From: Piezodorus guildinii | Taxonomy: Eukaryota > Arthropoda > Insecta > Hemiptera > Pentatomidae | DNA: 64,000 nucleotides | Assembly: GCA_023052935.1 (NCBI GenBank) | Contig: CM041295.1 | Location: 167,454,366 to 167,518,365, forward strand | Reading direction: 5' to 3' | Shown: positions 1 through 10,553 of the stretch, piece by piece | Numbering within the stretch: the first letter of the stretch is position 1 | Layout of the letters: every line of letters starts with the position of its first letter | The notes under the pieces: model-generated | The model's input: only the letters and a program-made list of their open reading frames with translations | Told to the model about the DNA's origin: nothing | The model's database searches: none | Position numbers and translations under genes: made by a program

Positions 1-199
1 AAATGAAAAGTGATCTAGAAGAATGCGCAATCGCGATGTAACGTCCAAATCAAAAATGTAATCAGATCCTGCAAAAAAACAATAAATAATGTTTACATCA
101 TATTATAACATAATACCTACGGTTTGTAGAAATTCCCAAGCGCATAAAAGAATAAAGTTCAAAACACGTTATGAGAATCCCCTAAAACAAAAACAAAGA

Positions 200-1075
200 A
201 AGACCACTGCAAATGCAAGTTGAAATGAGAGCAAGCGACAATAAAAACAGCTTAAAAAACGTAATCACAAGACCCGAAAAGATAATTACAAACGTCTATA
301 ACAATAAAAGATATCAAAAGTAAATCCGAATTGAAATACGCATAAGCGATAAAAGATACAGCTCAAAAACGTAATCATAACCACCCAAAAGCACATACAT
401 TATCTCTCTATATATAAAAAACATTAAAAGTAAATTCGAGTTAAAATACGCGGGAGCGATAAATAAATAAAACTAAAAAAACATAATTATAGGACCCGAA
501 AACACAATTTTCAACACCTATATCAATATGAAACATAAAAAGTAAATATTAGTTAAAATAAGCGAGAGCGATAAAAAATACAGCTCAAAAAACGTAATTA
601 TAGCCACCCGAAAGCAAAAAAATGAATTCCTATATCAATAAAAAATATTAAAAGTAAATGCGAGTTGAAATACGCATAAGCGATAAAAGATACAGCTCAA
701 AAAACGTTATAATGAGAACCAAAAACAAAACAATCAATCCCAATATCAATAAAAAACATTAAAAGTAAATGCGAGTTGAAATACGCATGAGCGATAAAAA
801 ATACAGATCGAAAAACGTAATCATAACCACCCGAAAGCACATTAATTAATCCCTATATCAATAAAACACATAAAAAGTAAATTTTAGTTAAAATAAGCGC
901 GAGCGAAAAAAATACAGCTCAAAAAACGTAATCATAACCACCCGAAAGCACATTAATTAATCCCTATATCAATAAAAAACATTAAAATTTAATGCGAGTT
1001 AAAATGCACGCGAGCGATAAAAAATACAGCTCGAAAAATTTAATTGTAATACCCGAAAAACACATTAATTATTCC
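200..1075. repeat. Tandem array, ~111-bp period, about 8 units
   Basis: The phrase AAAAGTAAAT followed by a GCGAGTTGAAAT-like stretch recurs at about 316, 426, 538, 650, 761, 873 and 984, spaced 110-112 bases. Each unit also carries CAGCTCAAAAAACGTAAT and ACCCGAAAGCACATTAA. A weaker unit is visible from about 205, and bases 1-200 may hold more decayed ones. Units differ by roughly 10-20 percent. No open frame runs through the array, so it looks like a non-coding satellite or minisatellite. The left end may lie outside the window. Confidence 0.9.
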
Positions 1076-1315
1076 AAAAAACTACCCTCCTCTCAAAAAA
1101 ATCAAAATCAACAACTATCTTAAAACTAAATAGACGATAATTAATTTTTTTAAATATTAGCTAGTAAAAAACAGAACTTGATATCAAATATCTAAGAGAC
1201 CCCAAAAAAATATCAATTATTATATGCCAAAATTATTAAAAAAGTCATAATGTTAATTAAACTAATTATTTTTCAATAAATAAATAAATAAAACGGAATA
1301 TTTAAGGCTAGAAGT
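1076..1315. other. AT-rich stretch, nothing recognised
   Basis: Poly-purine and AT-rich sequence between the 111-bp array and the 21-bp minisatellite. No motif or credible reading frame seen. Confidence 0.5.
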
Positions 1316-1490
1316 GAAGAAAAAGGTGACATTTGACTTGGAAAAGGTAACATTTGAAATGGAAAAGGTGACATTTGACTTGGAAAAGGTGACATTTGAA
1401 ATGGAAAGGGTTACATTTGACTTGGAAAAGGTTACATTTGACTTGGAAAAAGTTACATTTGACTTGGAAAAGGTTACAATTGACTTGGAA
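1316..1490. repeat. 21-bp minisatellite, 8 units
   Basis: About eight units of GAAAAGGTGACATTTGACTT plus one base, with variation at two or three positions (GTGACA/GTAACA/GTTACA, GACTTG/GAAATG). Because 21 is a multiple of three, the array is open in frames on both strands; on the plus strand it would read as a heptad KVTFDLE/KVTFEME. No start context, promoter or flanking coding sequence supports a real protein, so I treat it as a minisatellite. Confidence 0.9.
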
Positions 1491-2581
1491 ATGCTATATA
1501 TTAGGCGACGCGAAAGAGAATGCAAACATAAAATACACAGTTGCTTTTGGAAACTGTTCGGAGTTTGACCGTAAAATGATGGCTATCAAAGGTACAGGTT
1601 TTTTTCTTCTTTCAATGAAAGTCTAATAGTATAAAATATCAACCCTGTTTGTGCCGGACGTTCTTTTCTACACTCGCCAAAAGTGCCAAAGACATATCGT
1701 CGTGCTTGTAATAGCGCCTTATTTGCTTTGCGAGAAAACTTTGTGTTATTTTTCCAAAGTCGAACTGTTTATGATAGATAGAACTCAATTTTTATATATA
1801 AGCGTTTTTCTAAACGTTGCATATTTGCCAAATTCGGCCGGATATCATCCCATAGGCAATCGTTTTTCGTCCGCCACTTAAAGGAGTAAATTAAAAATAA
1901 AATTTGGGCGAGCAGTCTGGAGATTTTTAGAATGCTATTGGACCTAGTTTTCAATTCATCTAGGGATTGAAACATTTGTAAAAAAAAAAAAAATAAAAAA
2001 TAATATATATAAATTAATAAAAGGTCTAATCCTATTTCCCCTTTTGAAATTACATTTTTGCACTTTCGCAAATTTTTACTGATGAGAGAGATATCTTGGG
2101 TCTGCCAAACGTTTGCGCGTTTCTTTAGTTTTCTAATAAGCGCAACCCTCAGCAAATTCGTTTTGCTGGAATAAACAGAGTCGGTCAGTCTGGTTCTTTG
2201 ATTTATGGACGGAGTTGTTGGAACATAACTGCGTATGTCCATCGGTATCTCTAAGCGAGGAGGAAGCAGAAAGAAAAAAGATGCATTGAGTTTTTTTTTT
2301 TTTTCTATTTGCGATTTTTCGATTGGGGGAGTATTTCATTAGCTTCATCATTTCATAAATATATTTTCTGGGACGAGTAGTTTCCTTAGAATAACAAAAA
2401 TGTGATATTTGTTGCTATTTCAAGAATTCAGTACAGAAATGGATTAGATTTGGTAACGACTAGTATTCATCTGTAACTTTAATGTAATGCAATATGATGT
2501 AGCTGTATTGCAGAGTGACGAAAAGCGAATAAAATTAATTAAATATTGTTGATAATAATATATATTGTTTTATTGTTTAAA
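1491..2581. other. No recognised gene (1.1 kb)
   Basis: Short overlapping frames occur on both strands, but none has family resemblance, codon structure or a neighbour to support it. There is a poly(A) tract at about 1980-1995 and a poly(T) tract at about 2291-2303. It could be single-copy intergenic sequence or an old transposon; I cannot tell. Confidence 0.4.
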
Positions 2582-2935
2582 GGGAGCGGCGATGTCTAGT
2601 GGATCGAGCATTAGTCAACTGTTATCCGGGTCCTGGGTTCGAATCCCGGCTGTGGCAGAATATTTTTTATTCTGTTGAATACAGTCGGGAGGGGGGGGAG
2701 GGGGCACACTAGGATATGGCTCCTTTCGTGGGGCAGACCCAGCCTCTATAAAGTGGGTAACCCAAAAAAATTGGGGGAAAACCTGGGGGCTGAGGGTGAT
2801 TAAGGCCTAATCACCTCATTGCACTGCCGTTGGCATAGAAACAGTACGAATATCTATATGTACTGAGCCTCCAGGACTTTTCATGGGTTGTAGTGGTACA
2901 GGATTTTTTAAATTTATTATTATTATTATTTAATC
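2582..2935 (+). mobile_element. tRNA-derived SINE, full-length copy
   Basis: The first ~75 bases read like a tRNA gene: an A-box-like TAGTGGATCGAGC at about 2598 and a B box GGGTTCGAATCCCGG at about 2636-2650, as expected for an internal RNA polymerase III promoter. The tRNA-like head is followed by a body containing CAGAATATT, a G-rich run, GGGGCAGACCCAGC, GCCTAATCACCTCATTGCAC and CATGGGTTGTAG, and then an (ATT)n tail at about 2917-2935. Other copies of the same body occur at 14652-14940, 11385-11592, 23715-23795, 27883-28080 and 29310-29515. It is not a functional tRNA: the acceptor stem and CCA-proximal half do not close. Confidence 0.85.
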
Positions 2936-3167
2936 TATAAAAATAATGTTTCCATCGAAAATTCATAATTAGTTTTTAAACTTAAATTTTTCTCCATCAT
3001 ATTATATATATGTACGGGTTCGTTTAAGATGTTCAGGTATTTTTTAACTTTGTATTTATTTGGTTTTGTTATTATATACATTATTTTATGTAATTTGACA
3101 TGAACTTTTTTTTTCTGTAATTATTATATGAATCTGGCCAAAAACCATTTTTATATTGAGACAAATT
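2936..3167. other. AT-rich, nothing recognised
   Basis: Low-complexity AT-rich sequence between the SINE tail and the PLE remnant. Confidence 0.4.
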
Positions 3168-3455
3168 GTAATATTTCTATATAGGAGAGAAGTTAGTTGA
3201 GGGTGCAGCCAAATAAACACTTAATAAAGTAGAAACTCAATTTAATAGCGCCAACGTTTCGGCCTAAATTTTAAGCCTTCTTCAGGGCTAGAAACAAAAG
3301 ATAACAACCAGTGGTAGAATACAATATATAAAGATAAGTAAAAGAAATTATACTGATAATTATATAATTTTAGTATTTATTTTACTGCACCCTTAACTAA
3401 CTTCTCCCTCATATATACACACAGTCAACCATTCTCACCCCAAGTAATATTTCTA
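3168..3455 (-). mobile_element. Penelope-like element remnant (pLTR only, inverted ends)
   Basis: The element body is about 3180-3443. The left end reads GAGAGAAGTTAGTTGAGGG and the right end holds the reverse complement (CCCTTAACTAACTTCTC), followed by ACACAGTCAACC. A 12-base direct repeat GTAATATTTCTA flanks it at 3168-3179 and 3444-3455, a convincing target-site duplication. A minus-strand hammerhead motif lies at 3250-3288. There is no coding sequence. The inverted arrangement of pLTR pieces is typical of 5'-truncated PLE insertions. Confidence 0.8.
3250..3288 (-). ncRNA. Minimal hammerhead ribozyme motif (PLE type)
   Basis: Read on the minus strand: GCC, then the core CTGAAGA, a stem II hairpin (GGCUU/AGGCC with an AU-rich loop), then GAAA, the self-complementary ACGU, and GGC pairing with the opening GCC as a three-base stem I. 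The core differs from CUGAUGA only at U7, the position known to tolerate any base. The length of 39 nt and the near-absence of stem III match the minimalist dimeric hammerheads described in PLEs of animals. The cleavage triplet would be GUU, which satisfies NUH. Confidence 0.75.
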
Positions 3456-4243
3456 AATAAAAAATGTTTTTCCAATGATTACAGACGTTGGGATTGATAG
3501 TTAAGCAGATGGAGGAGTAATTGATTTTAGAAAGTGGTTAATAGATAAGGCTTCACGTATGGGTATAGGCAATAAATTCCACAAATGACACAAGATTTGT
3601 TTAAAGAATGTGAATCTGTGCAAAGGTATATACAAGCTTATTAGGATCTCGTGTGGTAGCCGTATCCAGTATATAAGGAGATTTTTTTTGTTTTAAAGAT
3701 AAATACAGTTATAAAATCAAGCACAAAGTTTTTCAAACACGTATTAAACAGATAAAACCTTCACCACAATCATAAGATAGATGACTTTATCATTCCTAGA
3801 AAAGTTGAAGATAGCGGACAAGATGTAGCAGTGACAAAAAGCCTCGGGCAAAGCCGTTAAGAAGGAGATTACAAGGAAGAAGATGAAACATTTAAATATT
3901 ATCCGAGGTAAGAAGCGGCCTACGTGATACTGTCGGTTAAGAAAGTGAAGAAAATTTTTTAGGACAGCTGTATTCCTGGCCGAAACATTTTTTAATGGGC
4001 AAGTACGTAGAGGAATGCTACCCCCCTCCCTTCTGTTCTTTCACACCTATTACACCCAGACCATTTCTTCTCTCTACCTGGAGGAGTAATAAAAGCTATC
4101 TTATAATCCTTTCTGCTTTCAATAGCTTATATATAGTATATTAATAATATCAATATTATATATAGTATATTAATAATATCAATATTATATATAGTATATT
4201 TCCATCTGTTTATCTTTCAGTAGCTTTAAATTTTTTTTTTTTG
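3456..4243. other. No recognised gene; small 29-bp tandem repeat at 4127-4201
   Basis: Bases 3456-4120 show no family resemblance. At about 4127-4201 a ~29-bp AT-rich unit (TTATATATAGTATATTAATA and following) is repeated two and a half times. Confidence 0.5.
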
Positions 4244-5735
4244 TAAAAACCTGGTGCGGGCGACACACGACTTTCACTTACCTCGGCTCTTAAAATCAAT
4301 TTAACAAATATTAAATGCAGTTGAAAAAACGCTGCAAATTATCACTATATTGGGGCCTTTTCGTGGTATCGGTGTAGAGATTTTGGTGGTATCGGCATCG
4401 AACCTTCGGGTTCGGTAAGCCTATTATTATTATTATTTCTAAACCGATTTCAATTACTCTTTTTTCGTTAAGTTTAATATAAATAAGAGAGCGTATATAT
4501 AGGAAATATTTAATTTATTTTTCCTTTTCTTTTTTTATTTGTCATGGTGTCCTAATCCTAAAACTCAAAACAATTTTTTAACAATACAATCTCATCAAAA
4601 TACAGAGTTATAGGCGTTATTTATAGGTAAAATTTCATTTTTTTATAATTATTCGCCGTTTCTTGGTTAAAAAACTCTACTAATAATTTTTTTCTCTATC
4701 TTCAAAAATAAGTGAGTTATTTAATTAAATTATATTTAATCTGCCGCTTTTTTAGAAACTAATCGGCGGATATCTACGTCTTGGTGTTAGCATCGTTGTT
4801 GGATGATCTAGTATTTTTGTGCCGAGTTTCAAAAACTCGGTCAAGTACGGAGGGTGGCTGACAATCGGATTTTTTGTTATTCGTTATTCAGATTATAAGT
4901 ATCTTGAAACGTAGGCTCTAAAATTTTGAGGGAGGAGGGAGCGGTAACTTTTTTTTTTTTTTTATCGATTACAACGGTTCATTATTGAAAATAAAAAGTT
5001 AATTGAGTTTCGATGGAACTGTATCATTTAGATTAAACAATGTAACAATATTAAATAATTTAATATAATAAATAGTAATATGTTTTTACCCATACTATTT
5101 GTCACTTTAGAACGTTGTTTCTAGAATTATACTGTTCTTAGGTTAAAAAAAAAAAAAAAATTGCATTAAAAAAATATGTTAGCCTTTTTCTCCTTAAGTT
5201 GGTAACCAAATTCGTTCAACTTTTACATCTAACAAATATTTATCAATCCTAAAAATATGATATGGTTAATTTATTTGAATCTACAAAATTAAAGATAATC
5301 TAGAGGTAGAGAATTTAAAATGTCGACATTTAAGCACAGTCAGACTATTTCAATTAGAATGAAACCTACATGATATTAAAACTCATCAAATTTGATATCA
5401 ATATAGCAAGTTTAACAAACATCGGTAAAGCCATTTTTGAAATTGCAAGGTGCAAAATGTATGATATAAAGCAAAATTTCCGGTCAGCCGATTTTGGTTT
5501 AAAAGTTGGTGTAACAACTCGGGTATATACGCTTCTAAAATATGAAATTTCAGTTTTATAAAACTTATCGTTTTCGGTTTATAATTTTATACACAAAGAC
5601 CTTTTTGCGGGTTTGGTCGTTTGGACTCACTGGACCTTAAACGTGTATTTCCGTTGAAAACTGGAATTTGAGAATTTTCACGATCGCAATACTTTCCCTC
5701 ACTATATATTTTATATATATGTAAGTGAAAGTAAG
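4244..5735 (+). mobile_element. Family A dispersed non-coding repeat, interrupted copy
   Basis: Starts with a GGTGCGGGCGACACACGACT-like end running into ACTTTCACTTACC and ends with CACTATATATTTTATA and GTAAGTGAAAGT at about 5722-5733, so the two ends carry inverted ACTTTCACTTACC sequences. Shared internal blocks include a Jockey-free CCGTTGAAAACTGGAATT, GATCGCAATACTTTCCCTCA and CAGACTATTTCAATTAGAAT. A RTE 3' tail is inserted at 4350-4438. Short open frames inside (for example 63 residues at 5370-5561) are not conserved in the other copies and are not genes. Other copies lie at 9757, 16988, 32600, 35627, 43978, 50900 and 54195. Confidence 0.7.
4350..4438 (+). mobile_element. RTE-clade LINE 3' tail fragment
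   Basis: GGTGGTATCGGCATCGAACC, TTCGGGTTCGGTAAGCC and an (ATT)n tail match the 3' end of the better-preserved RTE copy at 55141-56200. It is nested in a family A copy. Confidence 0.75.
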
Positions 5736-5864
5736 AAGTTCAAAGTATTATAATCAGTTTGGTTTGATGCATATCCTTTAGATCGAAAAATATAAGGATA
5801 TTATAAGTGAGCCAAAAAATCCATTTCCCATACAATTCTTTTACTAAATTTAAATCAACGTTAC

Positions 5865-6300
5865 CTATAGTATGGAGCTATGGGGGTTCACTAAACTATC
5901 TAACTCCTCCTACACCCAATCCTTGCAATCCAAAATCCTACGAAAAATCCTCAACGTTCCTTTTTAGTAACTAATAAACTCATCCATAGAGACCTAAATA
6001 TCCCACTGGTTGCAGACTTAGCCCGCGATAGACACACTTTGTTTAATTCCAAACTACCAGCGCACTCAAACCCGCTTGTTCGCAATCTCTCAGCTCCATC
6101 TATTCCGGATATCCCTCCGAGGTGTCTGAAAAGACGGTGGCCTCGAGACCAGTTTATAAAATAAACTTTGATGTGCAAACACTGAGTAGGTTCTTCACAG
6201 GTCTATTCACGCCTATTATTGTAATTCAGCCCTTTTACTTATTCTATTTGTATATACAGTTGTAAAAACCAATAAAAGATATTATGAAATAATTAACGTC
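5865..6300 (+). pseudogene. Jockey-type LINE ORF2 C-terminus and 3' tail, decayed
   Basis: Reading with frame changes gives a C-terminus parallel to that of the intact Jockey ORF2 at 37560-40244: a YG..LWG-like start, KILRKILNVPF, HRDLNIP (intact copy HRDLNIP), and a terminal CLKRRWPRDQF against RLKRQWPRDLL. It belongs to a related but different Jockey subfamily. The 3' part contains AATAAAAGATATTATGAAAT, consistent with a LINE 3' end. At least one frameshift and one stop are present. It is 5'-truncated, as is usual for LINE insertions. Confidence 0.65.
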
Positions 6301-8594
6301 GACTCCTTAAATGGAACAAGATGACTCTAAATTATTGTGATTATTAGCATGAGAAAGATTTTTCGTTTACACTTGAAAAGCTATTGTTCCGACTTCTCCT
6401 TCGGGCAACATTAATATTCAACGAATCATCGCTCTATGAATGCCACTATAAGTTGGGTCTAAACACATGATTAAAATATAGCAGAATATAATGGTAGCCT
6501 ATGATGTTTAGGAAAAGTTGGGATCAATGTATATTTCTTGTTTTGGTTCAGACACTGCTGTAACACGACACTCACAGTTCATTAGTATAGTGGTTCATCT
6601 ATATTCCGGACACACATAATTTCTTATACAAAACATTGAAAGAAAACAGTGTTGTGCAAAGTGTAAATCCACTCTCCCGCCAAAACTAAATGAAAACAAC
6701 ACGCTTGAGAATCGGTGTGATTAAAAATTGCGTAACTGTTAGAATATGTTATCCTTTGTTGTTGGTATGCCATCATTGCCTGAAATGATCTATAAAGATG
6801 AGTATTGTCATTGATTCCTGTATATCATAGGTTTCATTAGGGATTTCCAGGCCTCTCATTGAAGAGAGCAACGGTATTCTCGCTTCAAGCTTTTGTTTGA
6901 GCTGGTATCATCCGTTTTATTCAACCTCATCTCTCACCTCCATTACTCCTCTGGTCACAGATCCTCTTGGTTGATAGCGATAGGCATTGTGGACTAACTT
7001 TTGTTTTTCCTGGAGTGCCAAGCTCCTATCCATCCAATACTGTTCTAGTTAACATCCAAGAAATCAAATTAGCTCGGCAGTTCCTGATTCATTACAATAA
7101 GGCCCGGAACTAAATTCAGCCCCTCCAATAGTATATAATGTCTTCATTGACTGATTCCAGATAATTTATAATAATAATGACGTAACCCTCTGCATAACCT
7201 CTATTATATCTACTACCTTTATATCCCTTCTCACAGAACCAAAAGATACGAACATTCCTTTCTAGCCCGTTCCAGCAGTTTTTGTAATTCTCTCCGTTCA
7301 AACATCCGTCGTGCAAGCTCTCATACCAATTCCAAATAACTTGTGTTATTTGTTAAGTATCTCCTCCTCATAATTCCTTCCTGATAATAACACCTGTACT
7401 GTTAGTTTGTAGTAAATATTTTTAGTTATTTACATGTATTTATACAAGTTTTCTCAACTTATCGTTTTCTTGAATTTTCCTTTAGTTAATTCATTAGCCG
7501 TAAATTGTATATATTTCCACCAAATGAATTTATTTCTTATTAAGACCTGCAGTAATGGTGAACTTTAGAGACCTGTTGAAAAAAATTACGGTTTGAATCA
7601 GGAAAAGAATAAGTAAAGCCCGTCTCATGAGAATGAATCCAAACACTTTTGAGACAGGATCAAAATTTCTTTTATCATCTTTCCATCATTTTTCTCATAA
7701 GAAATAAACTGTGGATAGTTTGTAAAGATCAAAAGATACATGAAAATGTTACAGATAGGAACATAAGATATTTAAAACAAAACAGAATTATGGGATAAAT
7801 GTCCGTCTTCCCAGAGGAATAAAGGAAAGACATGTGGTCAGAAGAGGGAAGAAGGATGGCTCAAAGTATGTTAATGAATGAGAGGCAAAAATGAGGAAAT
7901 AAACCATCAAATCTTCTGTCCATCCTCGTTGTAAACGCTCGAGGCCTTCACATTTATTCAATACGGCTCACCGAACTGCACATTTCGACAGATCCTTTGT
8001 CATTCCATCCTCAAACCTATTAAAATCAATCCCTCCTTATATCCCTATCCCTAACTCTAACTCTCTTTCTACCTTCAAATCCTGCATATTTAATCACTTA
8101 ATGAATATTCCGGCTTAATAGATTTGTAAATAAGCTTTTTTATTGTTGTTGTTTTCTTCTCATTTAAATATGTCTATTTCATATCAGTAATTATTAACTT
8201 GTTAATATGTATTTAATTTACATATTAAATAGGCCCTGAAAGTACCTCTCTCTAGAGTTTTATTGTATCCTTAAATATTTGTGTGCATTATTGATACGAG
8301 TTGATAATAAACATCTCAATAGTTGATATCAGAAACATGAAAATCGAACATAAGTAAGCACTATATAAAAAGTTGCTTCCTTAATCTTTTTTTTTTCTTT
8401 TTAATGGTCAATTTCAAGGGATGTAGAAGCGAATAAGTCCGCAGTTGACCAGGATTTAATATATATAACATTAAATATTGAAAGGGCTATAACTGTTCAT
8501 AGATAGCGACAAAGTTAATATATTTCAAAACTTCAGCTTCTAATAAATAGGAGCTCATTTATATTAATATTATGAGGTATATTTAGACATATGG
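6301..8594. other. No recognised gene (2.3 kb)
   Basis: Mixed-composition sequence without long open frames. Short frames (for example 66 residues on the minus strand at 7116-7316) show no recognisable motifs. No repeat shared with the rest of the window was noticed. It may be old transposon or single-copy intergenic sequence. Confidence 0.4.
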
Positions 8595-8885
8595 ATTCGA
8601 GATTTGGATTTCTACTAAACCATCTAATTCCCACCAAATCTAATAACAATCAAAAATCCTAAATGTCTCTTATTTTGTCAAAAATAAAATTATTTATAAT
8701 GACCTCAGTATCCCATTTGTCGCAGACTTAGCTTGAAATAGGTATTCGCTTTTTTTTTATTTCAAACTCTGTACTAAGACAAACCTACTTGTTACCTATC
8801 ATTCCTAAATATTTTAATATTAAAATCATTCGTGGTGACTGAAAATAAGATGGCCTCAGGACCTAGTGACCTAGTGGTAAAATAG
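8595..8885 (+). pseudogene. Strongly decayed Jockey-type ORF2 C-terminus
   Basis: Parallel at DNA level to 5865-6165: CTACTAAACCATCTAATTCC, CAAAAATCCTAAATG, GACCTCAGTATCCCATTTGT and AAGATGGCCTCAGGACC correspond in order to the same landmarks there. No open frame remains. An older copy of that Jockey subfamily is the best explanation. Confidence 0.5.
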
Positions 8886-9096
8886 TCATTCAAGTGATCT
8901 GAATAGAGCTTCCTTCCCTAAGCCATTTTTAAGCAAAGTATCAATGCTTCACATTTACTCGTAAATATTTTATTAAGATTAACTAATTTGAATTTGTTGG
9001 GTAAGATGCTATGGTATAAGAAGCGGTTTGAACAGACAGAATATTGCTGACACAGAATAAATTACTTTGATATGTTATTTACGGGTGACGATTGTA
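8886..9096. other. Nothing recognised
   Basis: Short AT-rich interval before the PLE remnant. Confidence 0.4.
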
Positions 9097-9178
9097 CAAT
9101 AACCAACAATTGAGATATGTTAGTTCAGGGTGCAGTCAAAAGAACACACATTTAAGATATAAACTTAATAAACAGGTG

Positions 9179-9217
9179 CCGACGTTTCGGCCTGAATTAT
9201 AGGCCTTCTTCAGGGCT
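9179..9217 (-). ncRNA. Minimal hammerhead ribozyme motif (PLE type)
   Basis: Minus strand: GCC, core CTGAAGA, stem II GGCCU/AGGCC with a seven-base loop, GAAA, ACGU, cleavage triplet GUC and GGC closing stem I. All required core positions are present, with U7 changed to A, which is tolerated. The length of 39 nt is identical to the other copies. Confidence 0.75.
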
Positions 9218-9251
9218 ATAAAAACAAAAGATAACTATCAGATTTTTATAG

Positions 9252-9290
9252 CTCTGAAGAAGGCCTATAATTTAGGCGGAAGCGTCGGCA
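9252..9290 (+). ncRNA. Degenerate PLE hammerhead motif
   Basis: The plus-strand mirror of the 9179-9217 motif. The CTGAAGA core is intact, but GAAA has become GAAG and the last stem II pair is lost (GGCG). The catalytic core would be expected to be impaired. Confidence 0.6.
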
Positions 9291-9397
9291 CCTGTTTATT
9301 AAGTTTATATCCTAATGGTGTGTTCTTTTGACTGCATCATGAACTAACTTCTCTCACTTACTCACACAGTCAACCTTTCTCACTTCAATAATCAATA

Positions 9398-9756
9398 ATG
9401 TTCATGATTGACAATATTTCTGTTTTACAGTTCAGCAATAAAATACTTTTCCCTGAGAAGTTATTCAATTCCTTTGACAATTTTCCAAGTACAACATGAT
9501 GAATATATTCGTGAGAAAACTGATCTGAACTGTGTGAACACAGTTTTAGAGCTATAGTGAATGCTGGCTTGGGTTGACCTGTAAGACATTTTCCGAGTAA
9601 ACAAGCCACGCCCCTTGAAGTATTGATTTGTTACATGGTCGATCAAAGCCTCTCTCGAAACAGAAAGTTTCTCATTCTTTAACAAAAAGTTGAACAATTT
9701 CACTTCCGTTACCTATGACCTATTCTGAAAGTTATGGACTTATCAATTTTTTTTCA
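9398..9756. other. Nothing recognised
   Basis: Two overlapping minus-strand frames of 74-80 residues occur here but show no motifs or homology I recognise. Confidence 0.4.
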
Positions 9757-10219
9757 TGTTACTACTTTCTCTTACCTACATATGAGATATAATAAGGGAA
9801 AGTATTACGATATTAAAAATTTTCTAATTCCAGTTTTCAACAGAAATACACGTTTTATAGGATCCAAATAACCAAGTCACGCGAAGAGGTCTCTATGTGT
9901 GGTAAGTCTAGCACGAAAACTAAAAGTCATACGAAACTAAAATTTCATATTTAAAACAACTATACGCCCTTGATGTTTCGTTAAAATCGGCGATTTTCTC
10001 AAAAACGACTCTAACGATTTTATTTAACTAGCGAAATCGATGTAAAATTAATGAGGCTTTAATATCATTTAGGTTTTATTCTGATTGGAATAGTCTGACA
10101 ATTTTTAAATGTTTTAATACTTTAAAGTACCTTTAATTTTGAAAATTTAAAAAAATGTAGCTAATAACCAGCTAAAGGAAAAAAGACCAAACATTTTTTT
10201 TTCTTCTAACACAAAATAG

Positions 10220-10296
<77 letters not shown>

Positions 10297-10553
10297 TCGG
10301 AAAGCTGGAAATTTTAGAAAGAATCTTATCTGACATACAAATATGTGAAATGAAATAAAGAAAGAGGCACACTCGTATGATTATTGTAGATAATAATATC
10401 CATTGTTAGATTATCCAATTTAAAACACAGCTTTCTATCTAAACTCACTATAATTCGATAACGTTTTTTCAAGTCTTTCTAAATTAACTTCAATTCCAGT
10501 TCTTGAGTTGGTTTTATGGACCGAGATAAGTGAAAGTCATGTTTTGCCTCACG
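9757..10553 (-). mobile_element. Family A repeat with (TA)35 tract
   Basis: Opposite orientation to the 4244 copy: begins with TACTTTCTCTTACCTACATA and AAGGGAAAGTATTACGAT, continues through ACTCTAACGATTTTATTTAA and TTTTATTCTGATTGGAATAG, and ends near AGATAAGTGAAAGTCATGTT at about 10523. A pure (TA)n run at 10225-10294 occupies the place where other copies have the 47-bp ATAGATGCATAATATACC segment; directly after it comes CGTCGGAAAGCTGG, the decayed right half of that segment. Confidence 0.7.
10225..10294. repeat. (TA)n microsatellite
   Basis: About 35 uninterrupted TA dinucleotides inside a family A copy. Confidence 0.97.

Larger units (their letters stand above)
9097..9397. mobile_element. 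Penelope-like element remnant: inverted pLTR pair
   Basis: Two arms of about 110 bases in inverted orientation (about 9113-9235 and 9236-9360), each with a hammerhead motif, outer TTAGTTCAGGGTGCAGTC / GACTGCATCATGAACTAA ends, and GTCAACC at the right. Imperfect 12-base direct repeats flank it: CAATAACCAACA at 9097-9108 and CAATAATCAATA at 9386-9397. The arms differ at several positions, so this insertion is older than the PLE palindrome at 21641. No ORF remains. Confidence 0.75.

Noticed and set aside
1262..1568. A small repetitive protein gene on either strand
   Set aside because: The frames are a by-product of a 21-bp minisatellite; no start context or conserved flank.
2582..2660. Stand-alone tRNA gene
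   Set aside because: A and B boxes are present but the cloverleaf does not close, and the head is joined to a body found in at least five other places; it is a SINE.
5370..5561. A 63-residue protein
   Set aside because: Lies in family A; the frame is not kept in the other copies.
10172..10372. Ile-Tyr repeat protein (also at 12677, 18460, 25886, 55017, 56101, 58199)
   Set aside because: Translations of (TA)n microsatellites.
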